A DNA stretch of 64,000 nucleotides from Jaltomata sinuosa (Eukaryota; Streptophyta; Magnoliopsida; Solanales; Solanaceae): NCBI GenBank assembly GCA_003996215.1, contig QJPP01001593.1, positions 53,909-117,908 of the forward strand. Reading direction: 5' to 3'. The notes beneath the pieces were generated by a model. The model was not told the DNA's origin. It searched no databases and was given only the letters and a program-made list of their open reading frames with translations. The translations under genes were made by a program, and so were the position numbers. Shown here piece after piece: positions 45,031-57,433 of this stretch (its first letter is position 1; each line of letters starts with the position of its first letter).

Positions 45031-46301
45031 TTCATAATATCATAATTTTCTTAAAATTCTGAATTTGCCCCAAGTGGATGCATCTAGAAGTATTGCACAT
45101 AGGACATGATTACTACTATAGCAATTATGGCGAATCATAGAAAGAAAAAGAAAAGCACTCTTTTAAAATTATCTCTCTCCATTCTAATTTATATGATGTA
45201 ATTTAATTTGGCACGAAGTTTAAGAAAGAAAAAATGATATTTGAAACTTGTGATCTACAGCAAGTCATACGTGTTTTTGTGACTATAAATCATTTCATTG
45301 AAGGTGAAATTTGTATTTTAAAGTTAAGTTATTATGAGGTATAGAAATGTGTTATTCTTTTTGTGACCGACTAAAAAAGAAAGTGTATCACGTAAACTGG
45401 TAGCGAGGGAGTAACTTGCACTCTTTAAAATCTAGAAGTCGTTTGGTAGCTGGTTAGAGTTATGCATGTATTAGTAATGTAGGGATTAGTTATGAGGGAA
45501 TCTGTGTATTATTTATACAAGTATTAGTTATGCATTGATTAGTTATACATGTATTACTTATTTCACCTTCTATCCTGCATAATATAATATATAGATTCCC
45601 TCATAACTTATACATGTATTAGTTATGCGGGTTTCTAAATTGCAAACCAATTTAGAGGCTTTTCATAATATCATAATTTTCTTAAAATTCTGAATTTGCC
45701 CCAAGTGGATGCATCTAGAAGTATTGCACATGCATCTAGAAGTATTGCACATAGGACATGATTACTACTATAGCAATTATGGCGAATCATAGAAAGAAAA
45801 AGAAAAGCACTCTTTTAAAATTATCTCTCTCCATTCTAATTTGTATGATGTAATTTAATTAGGCACGAAGTTTAAGAAATAAAAATGATATTTGAAACTT
45901 GTGATCTACAGCAAGTTATATGTGTTTTTGTGACTATAAATCATTTCATTGAAGGTGAAATTTGTATTTTAAAGTTAAGTTATTATGAGGTATAGAAATG
46001 TGTTATTCTTTTTGTGACCGACTAAAAAAGAAAGTGTATCACGTAAACTGGTAGCGAGGGAGTAACTTGCACTCTTTAAAATCTAGAGGTCGTTTGGTAG
46101 CTGGTTAGAGTTATGCATGTATTAGTAATGTAGGGATTAGTTATGAGGGAATCTGTGTATTATTTATACAAGTATTAGTTATGCATTGATTAGTTATACA
46201 TGTAATACTTATTCCACCTTCTATCTTGCATAATATAATATATAAATTCCCTCATAACTTATACATGTATTAGTTATGCGGGTTTCTAAATTGCAAACCA
46301 A
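45031..46301. repeat. Recent tandem duplication upstream of the glucosidase
   Basis: Copy 1 (45031-45650) and copy 2 (45662-46301) are almost identical, offset 631 bp. Copy 2 carries an extra 21 bp (TGCATCTAGAAGTATTGCAC doubled near 45712-45751). Each unit holds a Stowaway-like element (CTCTCTCCATTCTAATTT to AGCGAGGGAG) and a TCGTTTGGTAGCTGGTTAGA MITE-like end. The second copy ends about 240 bp before the glucosidase ATG. Confidence 0.9.
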
Positions 46302-46433
46302 ACACCATATTAATTTTATACATGAATAATTTACCTTCTAACCAACTACCAAAACGTGATATTACTTATACAAAATTTAATACATGTATTACCCACCTCC
46401 AAACCAGCTACCAAACGCTCGCTATGTTTTTTT

Positions 46434-46442
46434 CTATATAAA
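46434..46442 (+). promoter_or_regulatory. TATA box of the beta-glucosidase gene
   Basis: CTATATAAAC lies about 100 bp before the ATG at 46538, implying a leader of roughly 65-75 nt. It is the best TATA match between the duplication and the gene. Confidence 0.65.
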
Positions 46443-46537
46443 CACTTTGGGTTACCTTCTTTCTGTCTATCTATAGCCCATCTTCAAATTTAGAATATAC
46501 ATATTAGGAAATAGAGAGGGACTTTTCTCTAAATATT

Positions 46538-49500
46538 ATGGAACCAAGTAGTACTTCAATTATATTTTTTGCACTTTGTGTGTCTTTTTCTAACTTCATG
46601 GTATCATTTTCTCAGACAGAAAATTTTAGTATTGTCAAAGAACCAGTTTCACTTCCAAGAAATTTCATGTTTGGAACAGCCTCTTCTTGTTACCAGGTTT
46701 TGATAATGTGTCCTTCAATTCTCGTTACTATTTGTTGCTTCATTTGCTTTATTTATCTTGCTATTTCATTGTCGTATTTGTTGCTATTTCAGTTTTGCAA
46801 AGATAGGGGTAAGGGTCTGCGTACTTCTTACTCTCTCTAGACTCACTTGTGAAATTACACTGATTATGTTATTTAATTTGTGGTTGCTCTGCTTCTTTCA
46901 ACATCTTGTGTTTATAATTGTAAATAAAATCTTGGCTGGGGTGGAGTTAGAGGGGGTGGGGCACAAGTGGTTCATCTGAATTCCTTAGCTTCATCGAAAA
47001 ATTACATTATATATATAAATTACTCCCTCCATTTCAATTTGTTTGACCTACTTTCTATTTAGTCCGTTTCAAAAAGAATGACCCTTTCCCTTTTTAGTAA
47101 CTTTTTAATTTTAACTTTCCACATGACATGTTTTAGCCCACAAGATTAAAGGGCATTTTGGTACATTCCACATATCTTTAATTTATGATCATTAGATTCA
47201 AAAATCTTCTTTATTTTCTTAAACTCTGTGTCAAGTCAAAACTGGTCAATCAATTTGAAACTGAGGAAGTAAAAATTTCTTTTATGTATGTATAGATGTT
47301 GAATCCCCTTTTTTTTTTACCCTCTCTAGGAGCTCTCATTTTTTTGCTCCCTTCGTGACTCGAAACTATAATTTTAGGATTGAAGGTGGAGGCTACTTAT
47401 TATCCGAGCAACCCCTCTTGTCATGTTGAATCCCATTAGATTCTTGAATTATTTATTTTTATATTATAAATTTTCTTAGTGAAAATTCTGATTCCGTTAT
47501 TGAGAATCATGATTTTGGGGTCTTTTTAATTATATACACTTCTAGTATATTGTTTTTTCTGCAGTTTGAAGGAGCTTTTCTTAGTGATGGGAAAGGCCTT
47601 AACAATTGGGATGTTTTTACTCATGAAGCTGGTAAACTTTCTTTATTAAATGTCTCAATTTCCTTCCCTCGTTATTACAAAAACCACTATTTTCTTATCG
47701 AATTCCATTGAAAAATATTTAGTGGTTATTTCATAGTTATTTTGATTGAATTTATGAGAAAAGAAAAAATAATAATGTCTTCATATAAAAAAATTAAGAA
47801 GTTTCCTATTATTTCAGTGAGAATATGTTTTCAACTATGCATTTTCCCAGTGAGGTGGTCCGGTAAAAAATGAGTGGAAAAATCATATTTTATAGTATAA
47901 AATTCTCACTAATTCGCAGTGAAAAATTATTTATTTCTAGTAGTGCCTCCTCCCATTACGGTATAAATTAATGACGGACAACTCCTATCGCTAAACAACA
48001 AAGAAAAATCCACAAATAATCTTATTTAAAAACGTATTAGCGATAATTATCTAGTGACATATAGCGATGAATTTCATAGCTAATTTTACGCCCAATTGTA
48101 ATATTTATTAGTGGGATTTTGTTGCAGGTCACATAGCAGATGGAAGTAATGGAGATATTGCTCTTGATCACTATAATCGATATCAGGTACCATATTGATG
48201 CATCCATTTTTATTTTTTATTTGCTTTTTCGGATTAATTCATCAATGATTCGAAATTTACTAGTTTGATTAATTAAAATTATTTTCTTTTTGGCACAAAA
48301 ATGTCCTTGTCGTTACGCTCTCCACTAACAAAATTCTGAAGCAGATAGAAAGCATAATTGCTTTATTTTCAGTAGTTCAAGGGCATATATGCTCCACTTC
48401 ACTAATTGTAACGGCATTTTTATATCAAAAAAATAAACGGATGACATAATTATTCTATTTTCAATAGTTCTGAGCTGGCATTCACCCAAACCCCTTTTTC
48501 CCTTTACTCAAAGTGACACATCCGACTACTCTTTTTTCTTACTCGATCATTAGCTTCTTTAAAAAAGGATTCTAACAACCGAACTGCTTCGATAACTACT
48601 AAAAGAGAATTTAGTTAAAAGGTGAAAAATATTTATCATTCCACCATAACTAATAGTGATGGCTATTTGCTTTTTTGCACATGCTAAAATTTCACTATTC
48701 ACTAGATATTTAATTTTAAGTAGTTTGTCTCGGAAGGAAGCTTTAGAGTAATTGTAAAGTTATCTTCATAACCTATAAATCACGGGTTTGAATCGTGTAA
48801 GCAATCATTAATGTTTATATTAAAATAGACTATCTACAACAATATTTCTTGAAATTTGGCCCTTTCTGTTAACGCAAAATGATTTATGCACCGGCTAATT
48901 TTTTTTTGTTGTGGACCAGTGAGGGTTCCTCTGTCTGAACAAAAAAATGTGGTGTTTGCTGGATTTTTGTCCCACAATATGCACTGATGTGACACCAAAT
49001 AAAAGTGCACTGCAACCAAAAAAAAATTAGAGGCAATTAGTTGACGGTAATAGTTTAATTATCATTAAATTAGGTTTTTAGTGATAATTTATGTTTTAGC
49101 ACTCTTTGTAAATGCCCCTAAAGTCTGTAGCGACATATGATCTAATGAAATTAACTAATGTCGATAAAAACTTTAGTATTCTTTATTAAAGTACATATTT
49201 ATTATCGTTAAAAGCCTTTATTATTGTAGTAGTGGTGCAAAAACAACGACTTGTTGTCCGGAATTACGACATATATAGAGGGTCGGGTTATGACTCAGTT
49301 TTTAGTCTATTTCAACTTAAATAACTTTTGACCGCCCATTTTAGTTCACTCAAATTCAATCTGAGTACCCGCCTATTTGACACCCCTACGTAAACAGGAG
49401 GACATCAAGCTTATGGAAGATATGGGAGTGAATAGCTTTCGTTTCTCTATCTCATGGGCAAGAATTCTACCTAGTAAGTTATACAACTATACATTTCTCT

Positions 49501-52500
49501 CTCATTTTTTCGATAAATTTAAATTATATACATCGTTAGTATAAATAAATTTTACATTATTAAATCGTCTTTAATTACTTGTCATTGTTTCTCCTTGATA
49601 ATTTTTTTTTCTTGTCCCAAAATTGGATTAGAGGGGATATATGGAGGTGTCAATTGGGCTGGAATTCAACACTACAATGAGCTGATTGATGCACTCCTAC
49701 ATAAAGGTAATAATTACTTCTTCTCTAATATAATTGATAAAAGTTTTGATCTCACCATGGCAATTCAGTGCACAAAGCATCCCGTGCTAGTTAGCAGAGC
49801 TCAGGAAAAAGTCGTACCTTAAATTAAAAGGTGTGACGTAAACAGTTTATTCTAATACAAACATTAGTGGCTACTTCCACAACTCAAACCCCAAAGTTTT
49901 GATCTCTTGACAATATAAAACCAAAATGTAACTAAAAAGTGTTATTCAATCTGTTTCAAAAAGAATTGACCTATTTTGATTTGACACGGAGTTTAAAAAA
50001 ATAAAGAAATCTTGTGGTCTTAAATTAAATTTATGTCAAATATACCAAAATACCCTTTAATTTTGTGGTCTTAAACATGCCACGTGGAAAGTTGAAATTA
50101 AAGTGCTACCAAAAAAAAAAAAGATCATTCTTTTTTAAATGAACTAAAAAAGAAAGTAGATCATTTTTTTTTATCGTTAAAATATATACTATTAATCATG
50201 TGTTTAATGATTGGTGAAAATACAGGTATCCAACCATTTGTGACCTTAGCACATTATGACATACCTCAAGAACTTGAAGACAGATATGGAGGTTGGCTGA
50301 GCCCCAAAATACAGTAAGCAAGATTTGACCTTTTACAGTACTAGCTTTGCTATATATTTTGTTGGTCTCATTTAGGGGTGTAAAATAGATGACTGAAATT
50401 GAATAAGTTAAATTGAATTGGGATAATAAATGGGTTAGGCTAAAATCAATCTCAAAATTATTTTGAAATGGACTAGGTTATGACCCGCTCAATTTGACAC
50501 AATTTTTTCGAATGGTCCATCTTCCCCTACCCCGCTCCTTACTTAGGTCCATCCCTCCCCTATCATCCATCGAAACTCGAGCCTTCAGATCCGACTCACA
50601 ACCTCGACCTCAGTCTGATCCAACCTCAGCACGAGACCCAAGACCTGACCTCAACTTGACCCTAACACGAAACCCAAGACGTGAGCCTCAAACCTCGACC
50701 TTCACCCGAGACTCGAGCCTTCGAATCCGACCCACAACTCTAACCCCAGCCCTCGGCACAAGACTCGAGACCCGACCTTGACTCGAAACCCAAGACGTGA
50801 GCCTCATCCCTCGACCTTGACCCGTGACTCGACCCTAACTCGAGACTCGATGACCGACACTCAGCCAGGACCCGAAATCTGATTCCGACCCGGAGCCCGA
50901 GTAATTTGACCTAGTTTTACAAATGGGTGGATTAAACTAAATTCGGATAGCTCAAAATGGACTAGCGAGTTAAGTATCAAAAACGGATTTGTTGGAATAT
51001 TTCAACGGACCAAAATAAGGTAAGTTAATAAATAAGTGAGTCATTAACCCGTCCAAATATTTTGTTTTTGTTTTTTCAGGAGTGATTTTGGTTATTATGC
51101 AAACATATGTTTCAAATATTTTGGGGACAGAGTGAAATATTGGGTGACTATCAATGAACCGAATGTGATAGCGGTTCGTGGATATAGATTGGGTATTTTC
51201 CCTCCGGTTCGATGCTCCGGTTCATTTGGTAATTGCAGTGTTGGCAATTCAGAAAAAGAGCCTTTTATAGCAGCACATAATATGATTTTATCACATGCAG
51301 CTGCTGTCACCATTTACAGAACTAAATATCAGGTATCGAACACAAGAAAATAAGAAAGAAATTAATCCACTTATTTTTCAAGAAAATATTTTTCTTCGTT
51401 CATACCGAATATACCCTAAATCTTTTCATTTTGTTTTCCTTCTAGAGTCCATTTCACCACACCAAAAAAGATATTTAGCAGCAATTAGTTAATGACAATA
51501 GCTTAATTGCCGCTAAATTATGTTTTAGAGACAATTTACATTCTAGAGCGACATTGGATTCGATGTCAATTAACTAATGTCGGTAAAAGCTTTAGCAATT
51601 TTTGTTAAAGTGCATATTCATTGCTGCTAAAAGTCTTTATTGTTTTAGTGTGTGGCCATAATTTCAGATTTTTGAAGTTAAAATTTTGTATGAATATGCA
51701 ATTTAGATCGGAATATTTTAAGGAAGCCATTAGTAAATTGTATATACCTATGTTCCTTTTATAAATAAATAATTTTGATTACATGTTATTACAAACTTTA
51801 ATATACACATAATTTTACAAAAATCTAATGATCCAATAAATCAATAATAGTAATAATAGTTATTCTTTTATATAATCTGTCCACAAGGTATGAACAATTT
51901 CTTCCCGTCGAGCATAGGTCCTTTTTGTAAAATTTAAAATGCAATTTTTTTATCGCAAAATATATATAAACTTATGGGTGAAGTTTTAAATTTTAAAGAG
52001 ATAATGGTAAAAAATGCACTTGAAGTATCACTTTTTTTGTAATTTTTCTTCTTGAACTATTAGGTTTTTATGTTTCCTACCTGAATTATCACCAACAATT
52101 TATCAAAGCACGTCTCGAAATTAATGAGTCATCTGCCATGTAGACGAAATTTTTGGGCAAATTAGATTGTCATGCGCATTTTAGCAATTGTATTCAAACA
52201 CTTAATCTAGCTAGTAAGTTTTGAAACGTATTTTAATAAATACAATAATTAATAATTGTTCAGATAAAAAATACAAACACCTAATAGCTTATGTTATAAG
52301 CACTCAGTTTGTAAATATTTTTTATATTTACCAAACATTTAGATAAACAAAAAGAATGCTTATAAATTAATTTGATCGACTAATTATAAATTTAGTCAAA
52401 CACCCTCTTAGTTTATTTTATGATGGCAAGCAGGAAAGGCAAGGAGGTATGGTTGGAATATCTTTGAATACTCAGTGGTATGAACCATTTAGCAATTCAT

Positions 52501-55500
52501 CAGAAGACAATTTTGCAACTCAGAGAGCTAGATCTTTTGTTTACAATTGGTAAGCCTTTTTTATGTGATTTTCTTACTTATTTTTTTAGTGTTACGCAAG
52601 TAAATTATGAAAGCATTTATGTATAATTTTGGCAAACATTATCGGTGATAAAAGAGAGCATAATGTAAAAGAAGGTGGGCGAGGATGAGGTGGGGTGGAT
52701 TAAGAGAGGGTAGGGTAGCGTGGAACAGGGGCGGAGCCAGATAGAAACAAGGAAGTTTGGACGAACCCTCTTTGGAGGAAAATTACACTATATATACAAG
52801 GTTAAAATTATTTTTTTATGTATATATAATAGATATTAAATTTTCTTGACTTCTTTATATTTTTGAACCCTTTTAATAAAAATTTTGACTCCACTGCTGA
52901 AGTGGAATGAGTGAGTGGTGGAATGATTTGGGGTGGAGTAGAATAGTGGTGGTAAGAAGGAGATTATCAGTGTGAAATGTTACTTATAAAACTTATATTA
53001 TATTTTTACCTTAAAATAAAGTTGTTTTCTTGATTTATAAGGAGTTTGTTTTCATTTTTTTAAAAATATTTTGATCAACTAAATACGAGAAAATTGAAAA
53101 ACATCTTTAGAAAAAGATTTCTTTCATACTAAGCACATCCAAAAGTTATAGCCCTTGAAATCTAGTTTACAACGCTTCAAACCGTTCATCAATTAAAGCT
53201 CGAGATTCAAAAAGTTAATCACTACTAAAACGTCACTATTTTTCTATTGAAAAATGTTCATTGGCGATTACCACGGATATTTTGATTGAATCGGTGGGAA
53301 AAGAAAAAATAATAATGTTTTCATATGAAAAATTAGGAAAATTTCCACTATTTCAGTGAGAATATGTTTTCCACCATGCATATTCTCAATGAACTGATTC
53401 GGTGAAAAAAGAGGGAAAAATCATGTTCTATAGCACAAATTTCTCACGGTGAAAAGAACCTTTGTTTCTAGTAGTGAACGGCTATTTTGATGGAATATAA
53501 AATTATTGTATGCAGATTTTTAGTGGCGAAGCCAAAAACTATGTTAAGAGTGTTCAAGATTTAATGTATACGTTATGAAAAATAATTTTTGACTTATATA
53601 TTAGGTGCAATTTTCTATATACATAATATAATTTTTTGATAAATAATGTTCGACTGACCACCCTTCACTACATGCGGCTATGCCACTGCAGGTTCTTAGA
53701 CCCTATTATATTTGGAAAATATCCAGAAGAAATGCAACAAATTCTTGGAAACAACTTGCCTATATTTTCAAGAAATGATATGAAGAAATTGAAAAATGGC
53801 CTAGATTTCATTGGCCTAAATCATTATACAGCAGCTTATATTAAAGATTGTTTTTACTCTGCCTGTGAACATGGAGGATATTCTTGGTCAGAAGGTTCAT
53901 ATTTTCGTGCTATAGAAAAAGATGGTGTGTCCATTGGAGAACCTGTAAGTATATATACTCCATCCGTTTTAATTTGTTTGATTGATTTTGACTTGACACG
54001 TAATTTAAAAAAATAAAGAAGACTTTTGAATCTTTTGTATATTGGGGAACCTGTAAGTATATACTTCCTTCGTTTCAATTTGTTTATCTGATTTTGACTT
54101 GACATGTATTTTGAAAAAGTAAAAGAAGACTTTTGAATCTTGTGTCTATTGGGGAACCTGTAAGTATATACTTCCTTCGTTTCAATGACTTGACACAGAA
54201 TTTAAGAAAGTAAAAAAAGACTTTTGAATTTCATGTCCATAGGGGAACCTGTAAGTATATACTCTTTACGTTTCAATTTGTTTATCTGATTTTGATCTGA
54301 TACGGAGTTTAAGAAAGTAAAGAAGGTTTTTAAATTTTGTGTCTATTGGGAACCTGTAAGTATAATACTCCCTCTGTTTCAATTTGTTTGTCTGATTTTG
54401 ATAAGAAAGTAAAGAAGACTCTTTGAATTTTGTGTCTATTGGGAACCTGTAAGTATATACTCTCTACGTTTCAATTTGTTTGTCTGATTTTAACTTGATA
54501 CGGAGTTTAAGAAAGTAAAAAAAGCTTTTGAATTTTGTGTCTATTGGGGAACCTGTAAGCATATACTTCCTTCGTTTCAATATGTTTGTCTGATTTTGAC
54601 TTGATACGGAGTTTAAGAAAATAAAAATGACTTTTGAATCTTGTGTCTATTGGGGAACCTGTAAGTATATAATTCTTTCATTTCAATTTGTTTGTCTGAT
54701 TTTGACTTGATACGAAGTTTAAGAAAGTAAAGAAGACTTTTGAATGTTGTGTCTATTAGGGAACCTGTAAAAGTATATTTGGATCAGTGCTAATTTATTT
54801 ATGTAGGCACTGCTAAAAACAATCAAAAATAGATCTCACGAGGGTTGGAAAAAACGTCTTTCCAAAAAAAATCTCTTTTTTTAACAAAATCGACTTTTGG
54901 AGGTTGATTTTTTTGGCGTAGTAATCGAAGAAAATTTTCGAATTTCGATAGAAATTTCTTGAAGTCTTAGAAAAGAATCCATGCACAAAAATTGGAAAAA
55001 TCCAAATCGACCTCCAGACGTTGATTTCTTATTATTTTTTTTGCAAAGATCGACATCCAATTCTTTTTAATGAAAAAATAAATATTTGAAGAGTATGAAT
55101 TTTAAAAACAAAGTAGTAAATTAATGGTCTAGTGATAGAAATGTATTCCACCACAATAAAAATGGGATTCAAACTTGGATAGAATCGATTTAACCTGAAC
55201 TTCACTGACCTCTAATTTGTGATCGATTTTTGGTATTACTTTTAGTAGTGAGAACCTAATTAGCTACTTCCTCCGTTTTATTTTATATGTCTTAGTATGA
55301 TTGAACAAGAAATTCAAGAAATTGATGGAGATTTTTGCACTTTATGATTTTAAATATGTCGCGTGGGATATTAAAATTAATGAGTCACTAATTATAAAAA
55401 GTCAAAGTAAAATACATAAATTGAAGCAGAGGAGTTAACTCTTGATACTTCAACATTAGTTGATTTTTTTTTTACTTTTAAAATGATTCAGACTACAATG

Positions 55501-57402
55501 GATTGGCTATTTGTGTACCCTCAAGGGATGGAAAAGCTTGTGATGTACATGAAGGACAGATTCAATAATACTCCAATCATCATCACTGAAAATGGTAACA
55601 AAATAGTTATTCCCTCCGTTTTAAATTACGTGACATCTTTCGAATCTCGAGATTCAAACAAGTTTCTTTCTTTGACCATAATTTTTTGATATATCTTTTA
55701 AACATTTTGAATTGTCAATTATTGTGATTTATAGTACTTTTACATAGTTTTCAAATATATAAAATTTATATCAAAAAATTTAAATACTCTATACCCGAAT
55801 TCACGGTCAAAATTAAACAGTTTGACTCTCGACATTCGAACTGTGCCACATAAATTAAGACAGAGGGAGTAAAGTTTTACCTTGGTGCAATTTTTAGAAA
55901 CAAAATTGTGGCATTGATTAAGGGATAGTGGTTTAAATTGCTTCTCTATATGAAATATTTTAATTTTATCATTCGTCATACTTTGAGGTTATGCATACTC
56001 TTAAATGTCAACAGATCGTTTCGCGTTTGTCCTTGACCTTAACGAATTCCAACTTGAAGTATATCGAAGGGTAATTTAAGACCATACATAGTCGTAAGTT
56101 TGAATCATTCTCTCAAACTTTGACATGTAATATCACCTAATTCACATTGGAGTTCATCGTTGAAGTCAAGGGCAAATGTGAGACAATTTGCTAATGCTAA
56201 GAGTATGAATGAATTCAAATTATAACGACGAATAAAATTAAAATATTTTTATATAATGAAGGAGTAAATTTGGATATTTTCTTATTGAATTGGGCAATCT
56301 TGCAGGCATTGCTGAGAGTGACAATCAAAATTCTTCCCTAGAAGATGCCCTTAATGACACTCAAAGAGTAGAGTACATGAATAGCTACTTGAATTCCTTG
56401 GCAAATGCAATGAGGTACTTTCCTCCTTCTCCCTCTCCACTCTCTAACACACATATTTATTACAAATCTCTCTAACACAACAACAACATACCCAGTATAT
56501 TCCCACAAAGTGGGGTCTGGGGAGGGTAGGATGTACGCAGACCATACCTTTACCCCAGAATGAAGTAAAGAGGCTGTTTCCGATAGACCCTCGGCTCAAA
56601 GCAATCCAGGAGATAAAACCAATAAACAAAACAACAGATAAACACAAAACTATACTACAACAAAATAATATAAAAATCTAACTACACAAGGCACTAGCAA
56701 GTAGCCGGCGCACAACAAATCTCTCTAACACATATATATTTATTACAAATTTTTCGAAGTGATCGAAACTAGCTAGCACGTGCTTGTAAAACGAACGATT
56801 AACTCATTTCAGGATGAAATTTAGCAACACAAGTTTTATCACGAACTTGCATAGTCTATATGAGCCACCTCAGGGCACGGTAGCAAGTAAATTCCGAACA
56901 CATGTTGTCCAATTAGGTTTAGGTCATTGATGGATAAAATTCACAAATAGTTATTTTTTCAATCCCCGAAATTGAAATTCAGGTGAAACTCCATGACAGT
57001 GACTATTGTTCCAAAGACAGGGCTGAAAAGTGGCCAGTAAATGTTATTTCTACTCACTTATATTAATATGCTCCTACTATCTCATCTTTATGGGTCAGTG
57101 GGCCACAATCACGACCTGTTGTTACTTGCTTGTCCAGTCCATGAACTAATAGCGCTACAAGCAGTACGCACTAAGATTTTCATCGGAGTTAAAATATAAT
57201 TTACACCTTATGAGGAATTAATTCAATATATAGTACATGTGCATTGAAGAAAATTAATCTAGTTAAACAATGTAATTTTTTTATATAACGGTGTCAATTA
57301 ACTCCCCTTGAACAAGATAGTTTGTCCACCGGCTACAAGCCTCTTTTTACCAAGTCAAAGAGGATACTTGACTACCAACATATTCTCAACAGATCTTCTT
57401 TC

Positions 57403-57433
<31 letters not shown>

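Noticed and set aside
50494..50781. 95-codon Arg/Pro/Thr-rich ORF
   Set aside because: It is the translation of a degenerate C-rich repeat in intron 6; it starts and ends arbitrarily and no relative is recognised.
53926..54776. A CRISPR-like array (regular repeats about 106 bp apart)
   Set aside because: The repeats are contiguous without unique spacers, the DNA is a plant intron, and the unit contains exon and MITE sequence.
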